Shown one piece after another: positions 1 through 9,186 of a stretch of 64,000 nucleotides of DNA. The translations under genes and the position numbers were made by a program. Within the stretch, counting starts at the first letter, position 1, and each line of letters begins with the position of its first letter. The DNA is from Microthrix sp041394405. GTDB taxonomy: Bacteria > Actinomycetota > Acidimicrobiia > Acidimicrobiales > Microtrichaceae. The notes under the pieces were generated by a model. That model saw nothing but the letters and a program-made list of their open reading frames with translations, was not told the origin of the DNA and ran no database searches. The DNA is taken from the NCBI GenBank assembly GCA_041394405.1, contig JAWKIF010000006.1:992001-1056000 (forward strand), read 5' to 3'.

Positions 1-2196
1 CTCAGCGATGACGAGGCCGAGGACATCTGGGCCGACGTCGTGGGCCTCCCCCGCGAGCGCATCCAGCGCTTGGACGCCGACAACTTCTGGGAGATGGGTG
101 AGACCGGGCCCTGCGGCCCATGCTCGGAGTTGTTCTACGACTTCGGGCCGGAGTTCGGGGAGGCGGGCGGTCCGGCCAACGGTTCGGAGTGGCGCTACAT
201 CGAGTTCTGGAATCTGGTCTTCACGCAGTCCTTCCGGGGTGCAGATGGTCAGCTGAGCGACCTGCCGGCCACCAACGTGGACACCGGCATGGGCTTTGAG
301 CGCACGCTGGCGCTCACCGAGGGCAGCTCATCGCTGTACGACGCCGACGTCGTCTCGACGCTGGTGGACCAGGCGCAGCGGGTCACGGGTCGGCGCCTGG
401 GCGACGGTGAGCTCAGCGACATTGCGCTGCGCCTGCTGGCCGACCACACCCGCACCACCTCGTTCCTGGTGGCCGACGGCGTCATTCCCTCCAACGAAGA
501 CCGGGGTTATGTGTTGCGACGCATCATGCGCCGGGCGGTTCGCTTCGCCTACCTGCTCGAGGTGAACGATGCGGTCCTGGTGCCCATGATCGAGCGGTGC
601 GTGGAAGTGATGGGCGACGCCTACCCCGACCTGGTGGCCAACCGCGACCTGATCCTGGGGGTCGCCGAACGCGAGGAGGGGCAGTTCCGTCAGACGTTGG
701 CCAAGGGTTCCCAGCTGCTCGATGACGCATTGGACGACCTTGGCGAGGGCGACACGCTGCCCGGCTCGGTCGCCTTCAAGCTCCACGACACCTTCGGGTT
801 CCCGTTGGAGGTCACCGAGGAGATGGCCGAGCTGCGAGGCCACCGGGTTGACAACGCCGGGTTCGAGGCCGAGATGGCCGATCAGCGGGCTCGGGCGCGA
901 GCGGCATCCAAGGGTGGCGCAGTGGATGTGGGGGATCAGGCCGACGCGTTCAAGGCGCTGGCGGCGGAGGGCACGACCCGGTTCGTGGGCCGGGAGCAGG
1001 CATCGGCTGAGGCCACGGTGCTGGGCGTTGTCGGCGAGACGGTGGTGCTGGACCGCACCCCTTTCTACGCCGAGTCCGGTGGCCAGGTGGGCGACACCGG
1101 CCGCATCCGTCGCGTCGGCACCGACGACGCGACGGCCGAGCTGGCGGTGACCGACACGACGTACGCTCTGCCAGGGCTGGTGGCTCATCAGGTGCGGCCG
1201 GACGGTTGGGTCCCCCAGGCGGGCGACACGGTGCGCGCCGAGATCGACGTGCACCGTCGCGCCGCCATCCGCCGCAACCACACGGCCACCCACCTGTTGC
1301 ACTGGGCACTGCGGGAAGTGCTGGGCGATCATGTCAAGCAGCAGGGATCGCTGGTGGCCGACGATCGGCTGCGTTTCGACTTCAGCCACTTCCAGGCGCT
1401 GACCGACGAGGAGATAGCCCGCATCGAAGACCTGGTGAACTCCGAGGTCCTGACGGCCGCCGCCGTGGTCCACGACGAGATGAGCCGCGCCGAGGCCGAC
1501 CAACGCGGAGCCATCGCCTTCTTCGGTGACAAGTACGGCGACACGGTGCGCGTGCTGCAGGCGGGCCCGTCGACCGAGCTCTGCGGCGGTACCCACGTGG
1601 ACAATCTGGGCCAGATCGGTGCCGTCAAGGTGGTTGCCGAGACATCGATCGGTTCCAACATCCGTCGGCTTGAGGCGACGACGGGCCTGGGCACGGTGGC
1701 GCGGCTGCGTGCCGACGAGGCGCTGGTGGGCGAGTTGGCCGCCGAGTTGGGCACCGGGCCCGACGAGGTGATCGCCGCCGTGCGCCGCCGGAACGACGAC
1801 AACAAGGCGCTGCGCAGCGAGCTGGCGCAGCTGCGCACCGAGGTGGCCCGGGCCCGGGCCATGTCGCTGCTCGATGACGCCGTCGACGGCGTCATCGTGG
1901 CCCGCGTGGAGGCCGAGACGCGAGACGAGGTGCGCGACCAGGCCATGGCCCTGCGCGACCGACCGGGAATCCGGGCGGTGGCCCTGGGGGCGGTGCCGGG
2001 TGGCAAGGGTGTCACCCTTGCCCTCGCCACCGCGGTCGGCGGCGACCTGCATGCGGGCGAGCTGATGGCGCCGGCGGCCAAGCTGATCGGCGGCGGCGGC
2101 GGCAAGGGCGCCGACCTGTCGGTGGCCGGAGGCAAGAACCCCGATGGCCTCGACGATGCGCTGGCCCAGATGCGCACCGCACTCAGCGGGTCGTGA
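1..2196 (+). CDS. alaS: Alanine--tRNA ligase, 3' part (5' end outside window)
   Basis: The reading frame is open from base 1, so the gene begins upstream of the window; about 731 residues are visible of a protein usually near 880. It charges tRNA-Ala with alanine and edits mischarged Ser/Gly. The visible part has the end of the catalytic core (GPCGPCSE, then NLVF and GMGFERTLAL), the editing domain with its zinc-type motifs HTATHLLH (near 1279) and CGGTH (near 1582), and the C-terminal DHHA1-type domain ending in the glycine-rich GGGGGKGADLSVAGGK. The stop overlaps the ruvX start by four bases, so the two are probably co-translated; alaS followed by ruvX and mltG is a common bacterial arrangement. 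Confidence 0.97.
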   Translation, partial: LSDDEAEDIWADVVGLPRERIQRLDADNFWEMGETGPCGPCSELFYDFGPEFGEAGGPANGSEWRYIEFWNLVFTQSFRGADGQLSDLPATNVDTGMGFERTLALTEGSSSLYDADVVSTLVDQAQRVTGRRLGDGELSDIALRLLADHTRTTSFLVADGVIPSNEDRGYVLRRIMRRAVRFAYLLEVNDAVLVPMIERCVEVMGDAYPDLVANRDLILGVAEREEGQFRQTLAKGSQLLDDALDDLGEGDTLPGSVAFKLHDTFGFPLEVTEEMAELRGHRVDNAGFEAEMADQRARARAASKGGAVDVGDQADAFKALAAEGTTRFVGREQASAEATVLGVVGETVVLDRTPFYAESGGQVGDTGRIRRVGTDDATAELAVTDTTYALPGLVAHQVRPDGWVPQAGDTVRAEIDVHRRAAIRRNHTATHLLHWALREVLGDHVKQQGSLVADDRLRFDFSHFQALTDEEIARIEDLVNSEVLTAAAVVHDEMSRAEADQRGAIAFFGDKYGDTVRVLQAGPSTELCGGTHVDNLGQIGAVKVVAETSIGSNIRRLEATTGLGTVARLRADEALVGELAAELGTGPDEVIAAVRRRNDDNKALRSELAQLRTEVARARAMSLLDDAVDGVIVARVEAETRDEVRDQAMALRDRPGIRAVALGAVPGGKGVTLALATAVGGDLHAGELMAPAAKLIGGGGGKGADLSVAGGKNPDGLDDALAQMRTALSGS

Positions 2197-2702
2197 CGGC
2201 GGACGATCCTCACGGCCTGGCGGGGCTTCCGCCGCTGTCACAACTGCGCGCCCTGGGCGTCGATCCGGGCACCGTCCGGATTGGCGTGGCGGTGGGGGCG
2301 GCCGGCGTCGCCACGCCGGTCACCACCATCGTGCGTACCAACGATCGCCAGGGCGACCTTCGGCGGCTGGCCAAGCTGGTGGCCGACTACGAGGTGGACG
2401 TGGTGGTCGTCGGGCTGCCCGTGTCGCTCGACGGCCGGTTGGCGGGGGCCGCCAAACGAACGCTCAGTGAGGTCAAATTGCTCAGACGGCTCCTGAGCGT
2501 GCCGGTGACGACCTACGATGAACGCTTCAGTACCGTCACCGCGGAGCAATCGTTGCATCAACTGGATCTCACTGGGCCTGGCCGGCGCGCCGTCGTTGAC
2601 CAAGTTGCCGCTGCCGTCATCCTCCAGGGTTGGCTGGATGCCCGAGCGAACTTGGCGCGCCCTCAGGACCACTCCGGCGTGAGGTCGGGGGAGCAGGCGT
2701 GA
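2193..2702 (+). CDS. ruvX: Putative Holliday junction resolvase / pre-16S rRNA nuclease YqgF (RuvX)
   Basis: 169 residues with an RNase H-like fold. The family is implicated in 16S rRNA 5'-end maturation and was once proposed as a Holliday junction resolvase. Seen: the first acidic motif LGVDPGTVRIGVAV near the N-terminus, VVGLPVSLDG in the middle, YDERFSTVTAE carrying the second acidic residue, and the C-terminal DQVAAAVILQGWL with the last Asp. The GTG start overlaps the alaS stop and the stop overlaps the mltG start (GTGA), so the three are a translationally coupled unit. Length is normal to slightly long for the family. Confidence 0.93.
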   Translation: MTADDPHGLAGLPPLSQLRALGVDPGTVRIGVAVGAAGVATPVTTIVRTNDRQGDLRRLAKLVADYEVDVVVVGLPVSLDGRLAGAAKRTLSEVKLLRRLLSVPVTTYDERFSTVTAEQSLHQLDLTGPGRRAVVDQVAAAVILQGWLDARANLARPQDHSGVRSGEQA

Positions 2703-4198
2703 GCGACGTCGAGGACTGGGAGTCGACGGCGGTGGCGGAAGGCTGGGAATCCACGCCGGTGCTGGTGTATCAGAACGACGACGGCACCTTCGTGGACGAG
2801 GCCGACAACGACGTCTTTGACGACGGGCACGGCGGCTTCACCTACGGCGACGGCACCCCGGTGTTGGTGGCCGACCCCGACGATCCCTCGCACGCGCTGG
2901 CGCCCGCCGTCGAGATCCTGGTGTACGAGGATGGTGAGGGCGGCTACGTGGACGAGCGTGGCGAACCCGTCTTCGACGACGGCGCCGGCGGCTGGATGGA
3001 CCGCCATGGCCAACCCTTGGGCGAGAGCTGGGGCGACCAGCAACCACCCGTTGAGGAGGAGCCTGCGCCGAAGCCCCGTAGTCGCAGTCAGGCCCGGCGC
3101 TACGAAGACCTGGCGAGCAACGACGGCTGTGGCCGTCGGGCCGTCGTGTCCTTTGCCGTGGTTGCGGGCCTGGTCATGTTGGTGGCGGCAGCCATGGTGT
3201 TCTGGGTGCTGCGCAAGATCGACCCGCCGGGAGAACCCGGCAAGCAGGTGTCCATCGTCGTGCCGTCCGGAGCGACGGACTCGGACGTGGGTGAGCTGCT
3301 GGAGGCGCAGGGCGTCATCTCCGACGCGGGAGTGTTCGGCTGGTACGTCCGCTTCACTGGCGGCAACTGGGCATCGGGTGAGTACCCGGAGTTGCGGGAG
3401 AACTCCAGCTTCTCCGAGGCAACCGACGTGCTCGATGCCGGCCCGGTACCGGTGGGAACCACCCGGCTGACCATTCCTGAAGGGATGGAACTGGACGAGG
3501 CGCTCGACATCCTTGCCGGAGGTTTCGAGGACGTCACCAAGGAGCAGCTCTATGCCTCGCTTGCGTCCGGTGAGGTGACGTCGAAGTACCTCCCGAACCC
3601 GCCTCCCAGCGTGGATGAGGGCGAGGTGGCGCCGGAGAAGCTCAACGTGTGGGAAGGCATGTTGTTCCCCGACACCTACGAGTTCTCCGAGGACGCCACC
3701 CCGGCGGAGATCCTGCAGAAGCTCTCGGACAAGATGACCTCGGAGCTGGATGATCTGGGGTACGAGAACGCGCAGGCCAAGGTGGGGTTGAGCCCGTACG
3801 AGGCGGTGATCGTTGCCTCGTTGGTCGAGGAGGAGACGGGTACGCCACCGGAGGAGCGGTCCCAGATCGCCCGGGTGATCTACAACCGTCTCGCCGCCCC
3901 CGAGATCCTCGGCATCGACGCCACCACCGTCTATTCGAAGGGCAAACCGGGCAGCGAACTCACCACGGCCGACCTCAACGACCCGGCAGACCCATTCAAC
4001 ACGCGGAGCAAGCAGGGCCTCCCGCCCACCCCGATCGCACTGCCCTCCCAGGCATCGCTGAAGGCGGCCATCGCACCGGAGGAGGGCGCGTGGATGTACT
4101 ACGTGCTGACCGAGCCCGGCAAGCACACCTTCGTGGAGACCCAGGCCGAGTTCATTGAGCTGCGCAACAAGGCCCGCAACGAAGGCGTCATCGAGTGA
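2699..4198 (+). CDS. mltG: Endolytic murein transglycosylase MltG with acidic N-terminal repeats
   Basis: 499 residues from the GTG overlapping the ruvX stop, preceded by a GGGGGAG ribosome site; a longer in-frame start at 2630 would lie inside ruvX and is less likely. MltG cleaves nascent glycan strands and ends their polymerisation at the membrane. Order: a cytoplasmic acidic region of about 110 residues made of Asp/Gly-rich repeats, a basic stretch, one membrane helix (near residues 140-165), then the YceG domain. Family motifs seen: GMLFPDTYEF, the catalytic-region ASLVEEETG (the family usually reads ASIVEKE), ARVIYNRL, and the closing LPPTPIALPS and GKHTFVETQAEF. The repeat-bearing N-terminus is unusual. 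Confidence 0.93.
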   Translation: MSDVEDWESTAVAEGWESTPVLVYQNDDGTFVDEADNDVFDDGHGGFTYGDGTPVLVADPDDPSHALAPAVEILVYEDGEGGYVDERGEPVFDDGAGGWMDRHGQPLGESWGDQQPPVEEEPAPKPRSRSQARRYEDLASNDGCGRRAVVSFAVVAGLVMLVAAAMVFWVLRKIDPPGEPGKQVSIVVPSGATDSDVGELLEAQGVISDAGVFGWYVRFTGGNWASGEYPELRENSSFSEATDVLDAGPVPVGTTRLTIPEGMELDEALDILAGGFEDVTKEQLYASLASGEVTSKYLPNPPPSVDEGEVAPEKLNVWEGMLFPDTYEFSEDATPAEILQKLSDKMTSELDDLGYENAQAKVGLSPYEAVIVASLVEEETGTPPEERSQIARVIYNRLAAPEILGIDATTVYSKGKPGSELTTADLNDPADPFNTRSKQGLPPTPIALPSQASLKAAIAPEEGAWMYYVLTEPGKHTFVETQAEFIELRNKARNEGVIE

Positions 4199-4211
4199 GC
4201 GAACGCCGCCC

Positions 4212-5066
4212 GTGATCTCGGGCGCCACCCGCCTGGCGGGGGTGATCGGCGACCCGGTGCGGCACTCGCTGTCTCCGGCGATCCACAACGCCGCCTATGC
4301 GGCCACCGGGCTCGACTGGGTGTATCTGGCCCTGCCGGTGGGGGAGGAGCGACTGGGCGAGGCGCTGTCGGGCATGGTGGCCTTGGGCATCGATGGCCTG
4401 TCGGTGACCATGCCGCACAAAGCTCGTGCCGCCGAGTACTGCGATGAGCTGACTCCGGCGGCCGAGGCCCTCGGCGTCGTCAACTCGTTGAGGCGGCAGG
4501 GAGCGCGCCTGGTGGGCCACAACACCGACGGTTCCGGTTTTGTGACCGCGCTGGCCAACAACGGCTGGTCGTCGTCGATCCGCAGTGCGGTCGTGGTTGG
4601 TGCCGGAGGAACGGCTCGGGCCATCACCCACGCCTTGGGGGCGGCGGGAGCCCACCGGGTAACGGTGGCGGCTCGGCGCGCTCGGGCGGGCGACTCGGTG
4701 GCGGCGCTGGCCGGACCGGCCGGCGAGGCGCGCCCCTTGGGCGAGATGGGCGCCCACCAGTGGCGCGAGGCCGATCTGGTGGTGAACACCACGCCGGTTG
4801 GCATGGCCGGCTCGGCGCTGCCGAACGGCTCGCTCGTGCCCGTGGAGCTGTTGCGATCCGACGCGGTGGTGGCCGATGTTGTGTACCACCCGCGCGTGAC
4901 GCCCATGCTGAGCGCAGCCGCGGCGGCGGGTCATCGCTGCCTGGGTGGGGTCGACTTGTTGTTGGGACTGTCGGCAGAGGTCTTCACGTGGTGGACGGGG
5001 CAGGCGGCACCGCTGGAGGCCATGCGCGGGGCGGTGCTGGCCCAACTCGACGGATCCGGGGGATGA
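4212..5066 (+). CDS. aroE: Shikimate dehydrogenase (NADP+)
   Basis: 284 residues. It reduces 3-dehydroshikimate to shikimate. The N-terminal substrate domain has GVIGDPVRHSLSPAIHNAAY and the catalytic-Lys region SVTMPHKARA, followed by HNTDGSGF; the nucleotide domain has VVVGAGGTARAITHAL. The C-terminus keeps the GGVDLLLGLSAEVFTWWTG segment. The GTG at 4212 puts the start just before the conserved domain, 13 bases after mltG; an ATG at 4155 in frame would overlap mltG and has no better ribosome site. The other shikimate genes follow about 2.4 kb downstream, split from aroE by the PH-like gene. Confidence 0.94.
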   Translation: MISGATRLAGVIGDPVRHSLSPAIHNAAYAATGLDWVYLALPVGEERLGEALSGMVALGIDGLSVTMPHKARAAEYCDELTPAAEALGVVNSLRRQGARLVGHNTDGSGFVTALANNGWSSSIRSAVVVGAGGTARAITHALGAAGAHRVTVAARRARAGDSVAALAGPAGEARPLGEMGAHQWREADLVVNTTPVGMAGSALPNGSLVPVELLRSDAVVADVVYHPRVTPMLSAAAAAGHRCLGGVDLLLGLSAEVFTWWTGQAAPLEAMRGAVLAQLDGSGG

Positions 5067-5178
5067 TGGTTGCCGCAGGTGGGTGTTCGAACACGCTGCG
5101 TGACATGCGGCGAAACGCTCACAATCTGGGCCAAACGGCCGTAGGGAGTGCACATCGATGACGCACCAAAGGAGTGGG

Positions 5179-7431
5179 ATGCGCACACTCGGAGAAGCCT
5201 TCCGGTCGACATTCCAGGAGCACGAGGCATGGCCACGCCATGCGTTGGCCGGTCTTGGCGACCAGGTGTCGTTGGACACCCCCGTTCGCAACATTGAGCC
5301 GGGAGCCATCTGGCTGCTCGAGGAGGGGGAGGACACGGCCCTCCCCACCCTGCTGATCCTGACCGAGGACCGCCTGGTGTTTGGTCAGGTGGCCACCGGC
5401 CGAGGTGGCCTTCGCTGGCTCACACTCTCGTCCGTCGAGAACCTGGACGCTGTCGAGGACCAACAGACTGGCGCAAGGCTCCGCCTCGAGCTGTTTGTTG
5501 CGGGCGAGCTCGGGGTCGGGGTGAAGTGCTCCGATCCGTTCGTGGAGTCGCTGGTGGAGTCGCTCCGGCGCACCGCCGGGGGCCCGCGTGCGCTTCCCTC
5601 CGCCGAGGCCGAATCGAGGCGGAACCACCCTTCCCAGGCCCCGAGCCGGGGGGCCGAGTCGTGGACCGGACGGCCGGCAAACCTGTCCGACGCGCTGGCC
5701 GAGGTTGACGACGACCCGTCCCGGCTGGAGGCCATGACGGTTCCGCCGCTGCGCGAGGGTCCCGTCTCGGTGCCCGATACCGCTGGCGTGCCGCCGGCCA
5801 CCGAGCCCGAGTCCTCGGAGATCCTGGACGGCGAGCGGGTCGATGAGGCCGCCTCCACCTCCGATGCCGCCTCCACCGACGATGCCGCAGACACCGCCGG
5901 GCCCGAGTCCGGCCCCGATCAGCCGGTGCGCCCGGGCGAGGCCATTGCCATGGGACCGGCCACCACCGAGACCGACCCAGGCGGACCGCTGCCCGAAGCG
6001 GAGGCACCGCAAGCCGACACCCCGCCCCCAGAAGCCCTGTTCCCCGACGCCCTGCCCTCCGACGCCCCCCAACCCGAGGCCCCGGAACCCCAGGCTGGGG
6101 CGCCAGAGGGCGAAGCCGTTCCGTGGGTGCCGCCCGCCGACTGGGCGCCGCCCACCGCATCGGCCCCTGGAGTGCAGTCGCAACCTCCGACCGGGACGGC
6201 CACGGCCAACGGCGCACTCACCCCGCCCCCTCCGCCTCCCGGCGTCGCTCTTGACCCCTCCCTGCCGCCAGGGGCTGCACGGGTGGCGCCCCAGAGCGAC
6301 GGCGATGATGCCCATCTGCCAACTCGCAATCGCGGCAAGGCCTACGACGTGGGTTTGGAGGCCGAGCGCAACCTCACCGCCAACGCGACGCAGGTGATCC
6401 CTGCCGTGCCGGCGGCCCCGCACCGTGGCCTGACCGAACCCCCGCCGCCGCCGAGCCAGAGCAACGATCCGGTCACCCCGAGCGCCCCGCCGCACCCAAC
6501 CGACGCCCCGGCGGGGCCCGGGCCGACCTCCGAGATGTTCCCCGCCGCATCCGACACCGCAGCGGCCGCCAGCCAGCCCTCCGCAGCGGGCCCGGCGCCG
6601 GTTGAACATCCCCCCAGCGCCGACATCGCTCCGGAGCCTCCGCAGTTCGAGGTGCCCCCTCCGCCAGTGGTCGAGGACGCCGACGACGAGGTGTGGGCCC
6701 TGCCCGGTGCCGACCTGTCCGGCGACGCCCCCGCTCCGCCGGACTTCGGCGCTGCGACCTTGCAGGTACCGGTGGTCGACGCCCAGGTCCCGTCAGCCCC
6801 GGCCGGTGAATCCTCACCCGAGAGCGACCCAGCCGCGGCGTCACAGGCTCCGGCCGGCGAGGGCGGCGAACCGTGGACCTCGTGGCCCACCGATGCTCCC
6901 AACCTGGCCACCCCCGCCGGATACGGCGACGAGGAATACGACCCCGCGGTCGACGACTTCTCCGATCTGGCTGCCGGCGCCACCAGCTTCGACGGTCCAG
7001 ACGAGGCCCAGCCGACGCCCGAACCCGCCATGGTGGGCGTCAGCAAGGCCAACGACGGCTGGTGGCGCACCATGCCCATGTGGCCCGAACCGTTCCGCTC
7101 CATGTCGTACCTCGGCGGCCACCCGGCCCAGCCCAAGAAGCGCAAGAACATCACCATGTTCTTCCGCCCGGAGGGCATCCGGGCCGAGGCAGGTGGCTTT
7201 GGCTCCTGGAAGATCGAGGTGCCCTGGGAGCAGGTGATCGGACTGAACGTGGAGAGCTCCGACGAGCTGATGTTCCACGCCAACATCCGCATTGACCTGT
7301 CCAGCGCCGCTCTGGCGGTGCAGACCGAGGCCGGCACCCTGTACTTCGAGTGTCGTCTCCGCAGGCCAGCCTCGGTGCGCTCCACCCTGGCCCCGCTGAT
7401 GAACGCCATGGGCGGCACCACCCTGAGCTGA
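5179..7431 (+). CDS. Large protein with PH-like N- and C-terminal domains joined by a Pro/Ala/Glu-rich linker
   Basis: About 750 residues; function unknown. Residues about 35-130 form a beta-rich region (LLILTEDRLVFGQV then WLTLSSVENLDAV) resembling a PH/GRAM-like domain. About 430 low-complexity residues follow, dominated by Pro, Ala, Asp, Glu and Ser. The last 130 residues form a second beta-rich unit (NITMFFRPEGIRAE, then WKIEVPWEQVIGLNV, then TLYFECRLRRPASVRSTLAPL). The ATG at 5179 follows AAAGGAG closely; an ATG at 5158 (seven codons longer) is also possible. No signal peptide or membrane helix is seen, so it is probably cytoplasmic or membrane-associated. It sits inside the aro cluster, but nothing ties it to shikimate metabolism. 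The PH assignment rests on pattern only. Confidence 0.7.
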   Translation: MRTLGEAFRSTFQEHEAWPRHALAGLGDQVSLDTPVRNIEPGAIWLLEEGEDTALPTLLILTEDRLVFGQVATGRGGLRWLTLSSVENLDAVEDQQTGARLRLELFVAGELGVGVKCSDPFVESLVESLRRTAGGPRALPSAEAESRRNHPSQAPSRGAESWTGRPANLSDALAEVDDDPSRLEAMTVPPLREGPVSVPDTAGVPPATEPESSEILDGERVDEAASTSDAASTDDAADTAGPESGPDQPVRPGEAIAMGPATTETDPGGPLPEAEAPQADTPPPEALFPDALPSDAPQPEAPEPQAGAPEGEAVPWVPPADWAPPTASAPGVQSQPPTGTATANGALTPPPPPPGVALDPSLPPGAARVAPQSDGDDAHLPTRNRGKAYDVGLEAERNLTANATQVIPAVPAAPHRGLTEPPPPPSQSNDPVTPSAPPHPTDAPAGPGPTSEMFPAASDTAAAASQPSAAGPAPVEHPPSADIAPEPPQFEVPPPPVVEDADDEVWALPGADLSGDAPAPPDFGAATLQVPVVDAQVPSAPAGESSPESDPAAASQAPAGEGGEPWTSWPTDAPNLATPAGYGDEEYDPAVDDFSDLAAGATSFDGPDEAQPTPEPAMVGVSKANDGWWRTMPMWPEPFRSMSYLGGHPAQPKKRKNITMFFRPEGIRAEAGGFGSWKIEVPWEQVIGLNVESSDELMFHANIRIDLSSAALAVQTEAGTLYFECRLRRPASVRSTLAPLMNAMGGTTLS

Positions 7432-7449
7432 GGGGGCGTTGCCGGTCGG

Positions 7450-7455
7450 TAGGTT
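7450..7455 (+). promoter_or_regulatory. Putative -10 element of a leaderless aroK promoter
   Basis: TAGGTT ends eight bases before the aroK ATG at 7464, and no ribosome site lies between them. The spacing would place transcription start at or next to the ATG. The same hexamer class at similar spacing precedes aroB, carA, def, argB and others here. Confidence 0.45.
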
Positions 7456-7463
7456 GATGCGCC

Positions 7464-8018
7464 ATGGTGCCTCGTCCTTCCAAGCCCCAAGCCCCTCAAC
7501 CCGTGTCGCTGGTGGGGTTGCCCGGTTCGGGCAAGTCCACCGTGGCCCGCTTGCTGGCCCAACGCCTGGGATGGCGCTGGGTGGACCTGGACGCGCGGAT
7601 CGAGTGGGTCTCCGGCCACACCATCCCGGAGTTGTTCGCCATGAGCGAAGACCACTTCCGTCGCCTGGAAACCGAGGTGCTGCGCGGCGTGCTGGCGGTG
7701 CCCACCCGCACCGTGGTGGCCGCCGGCGGGGGGATCGTGGGTTCGCCCGCCAACCGGGCCACCCTGGCGGAGCGCTCCATCGTGGTGTGGCTGGATGTGC
7801 CCGACGAGACCATCCTGGCCCGGCTTCGGGCCGACGACACCCCGCGCCCGCTGTTGGACGGGGAGGATCCCGGGGCCCGGCTGATCGAGCTGGCCCGCGA
7901 GCGACGCCCGCTGTACGAACGGACGGCCGCGCACCGGGTGGAGGGTTCGATCGGCCCGGAGGCGACGGCGGACGCCATCGAAGCCGTGCTGGCCGGGGTT
8001 CCCGAGCCGGCCACATGA
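7464..8018 (+). CDS. aroK: Shikimate kinase
   Basis: 184 residues, the usual length. It phosphorylates shikimate at O3 using ATP. The P-loop GLPGSGKST is at residues about 15-23, the shikimate-binding DLDARIE follows at about 43, and the AAGGGIV segment (residue about 90) is the conserved GGG loop region of the family. The lid region (RPLL) and RRPLYE segment are present. No ribosome site precedes the ATG; a TAGGTT hexamer eight bases upstream suggests a leaderless message. aroB follows after about 100 bases with its own apparent promoter. Confidence 0.95.
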   Translation: MVPRPSKPQAPQPVSLVGLPGSGKSTVARLLAQRLGWRWVDLDARIEWVSGHTIPELFAMSEDHFRRLETEVLRGVLAVPTRTVVAAGGGIVGSPANRATLAERSIVVWLDVPDETILARLRADDTPRPLLDGEDPGARLIELARERRPLYERTAAHRVEGSIGPEATADAIEAVLAGVPEPAT

Positions 8019-8108
8019 GCGGGTTTCATTCATGACGGCGTTCGTGGGGCCCGGCCGGACCGCCGGAAGGGACGGAAATCGTCCGACTGGCCTCGGTGGG
8101 GACACCAT

Positions 8109-8114
8109 TAGGGT
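8109..8114 (+). promoter_or_regulatory. Putative -10 element of a leaderless aroB promoter
   Basis: TAGGGT lies six bases before the aroB ATG (8121), with no Shine-Dalgarno sequence between. It would place transcription start on or next to the start codon. Confidence 0.45.
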
Positions 8115-8120
8115 CTGTCC

Positions 8121-9155
8121 ATGACCCAGGTGACCACTGCGCCGAGCTTCGTGACCGTCGACCTCGGCGACCGCTCGTATTCGGTGCTGGTCGGTTGGGG
8201 CACCCGACGGCGGCTCTCCGAGATGCTGCCGGCCGGGGTCCGACGCGTGGCCCTGGTGACCGAGGAAGGCCACCCGTGGCTTGATTCCACCCTGGCCGGG
8301 CTGGACCGGCCGGCCGCGGTGCACGCCATCCCGGGTGGGGAGGCGAACAAGAACCTGGCCACCATCGAGGCGCTGTGCTCGTCGTTCGTTGACGCGGGCG
8401 TGAGCCGGGCCGACTGCGTCGTCAGCCTCGGCGGCGGCCTGGTGACCGATGTGGCCGGTTTCACCGCCGCCACCTTTCACCGGGGGCTGCCCGTGGTGCA
8501 CGTGGCCACCACGCTGTTGGCTCAGGTGGATGCTGCGATCGGCGGAAAGACCGGCGTGAACCTGCCGGAGGGGAAGAACCTGGTCGGTGCCTACTGGCAG
8601 CCGTCGGCGGTGATTTGCGACACCGAGACCCTCACCACGCTGCCCGAGCGCGAATGGCGTTGTGGCATGGGCGAGGTTGCCAAGTATCACTGGTTGGGCG
8701 GCCACAACCTCGACGAACTGTCGCTGGAAGAGCGGGTGGCGCGCTGCGTGGCGATCAAGGCCGAGGTGGTTGCGTCCGACGAACGGGAGGGCGGCCGTCG
8801 GGCCATTCTCAACTACGGCCACACGCTGGCCCACGCCATCGAAACGGTCGGCGACCACGAGTTGGCCCACGGCGAAGCGGTGGCGGTGGGCCTGGTCTTC
8901 GCCGCCGAGCTGGCCCACCGACTGGGTCGCATCGACGCCGACGGCGTCGCCGAACACCGACGGGTGGTGGGCGACTATGGCCTCGTTGACCGCCTGGAGG
9001 CCGGGCTGAGCGACGCCGACCTCCTGGCCGCCATGGCCCGGGACAAGAAGGCTCGCGACGGCCTCACCTTCGTGCTGGACGGTCCGGACGGCGTCGATGA
9101 AGTGACCGGCGTGCCCACGGAGCTGATCGTCGAGGCGCTGGCGGCCGTTCGATGA
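8121..9155 (+). CDS. aroB: 3-dehydroquinate synthase
   Basis: 344 residues, in the usual range. It converts DAHP to 3-dehydroquinate using NAD+ and a metal. Seen: the nucleotide segment GGEANKN, the glycine-rich SLGGGLVTDVAGFTAATFHRG, TTLLAQVDAAIGGKTGVN, and GKNLVGAYWQP. Metal ligands are probably the Glu in GMGEVAKYH and the His residues in LNYGHTLAHAIE and HGEAVAVG. All catalytic motifs look intact. The gene lies between aroK and aroQ, so three consecutive shikimate steps are clustered. Confidence 0.96.
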   Translation: MTQVTTAPSFVTVDLGDRSYSVLVGWGTRRRLSEMLPAGVRRVALVTEEGHPWLDSTLAGLDRPAAVHAIPGGEANKNLATIEALCSSFVDAGVSRADCVVSLGGGLVTDVAGFTAATFHRGLPVVHVATTLLAQVDAAIGGKTGVNLPEGKNLVGAYWQPSAVICDTETLTTLPEREWRCGMGEVAKYHWLGGHNLDELSLEERVARCVAIKAEVVASDEREGGRRAILNYGHTLAHAIETVGDHELAHGEAVAVGLVFAAELAHRLGRIDADGVAEHRRVVGDYGLVDRLEAGLSDADLLAAMARDKKARDGLTFVLDGPDGVDEVTGVPTELIVEALAAVR

Positions 9156-9186
9156 GCCGACGCCGGACGGTGTTTGGGGCGGCCCG

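Noticed and set aside
328..2241. A 637-residue minus-strand open frame opposite alaS
   Set aside because: Composition is His/Gly/Arg-rich with no motifs; alaS motifs are clear on the plus strand.
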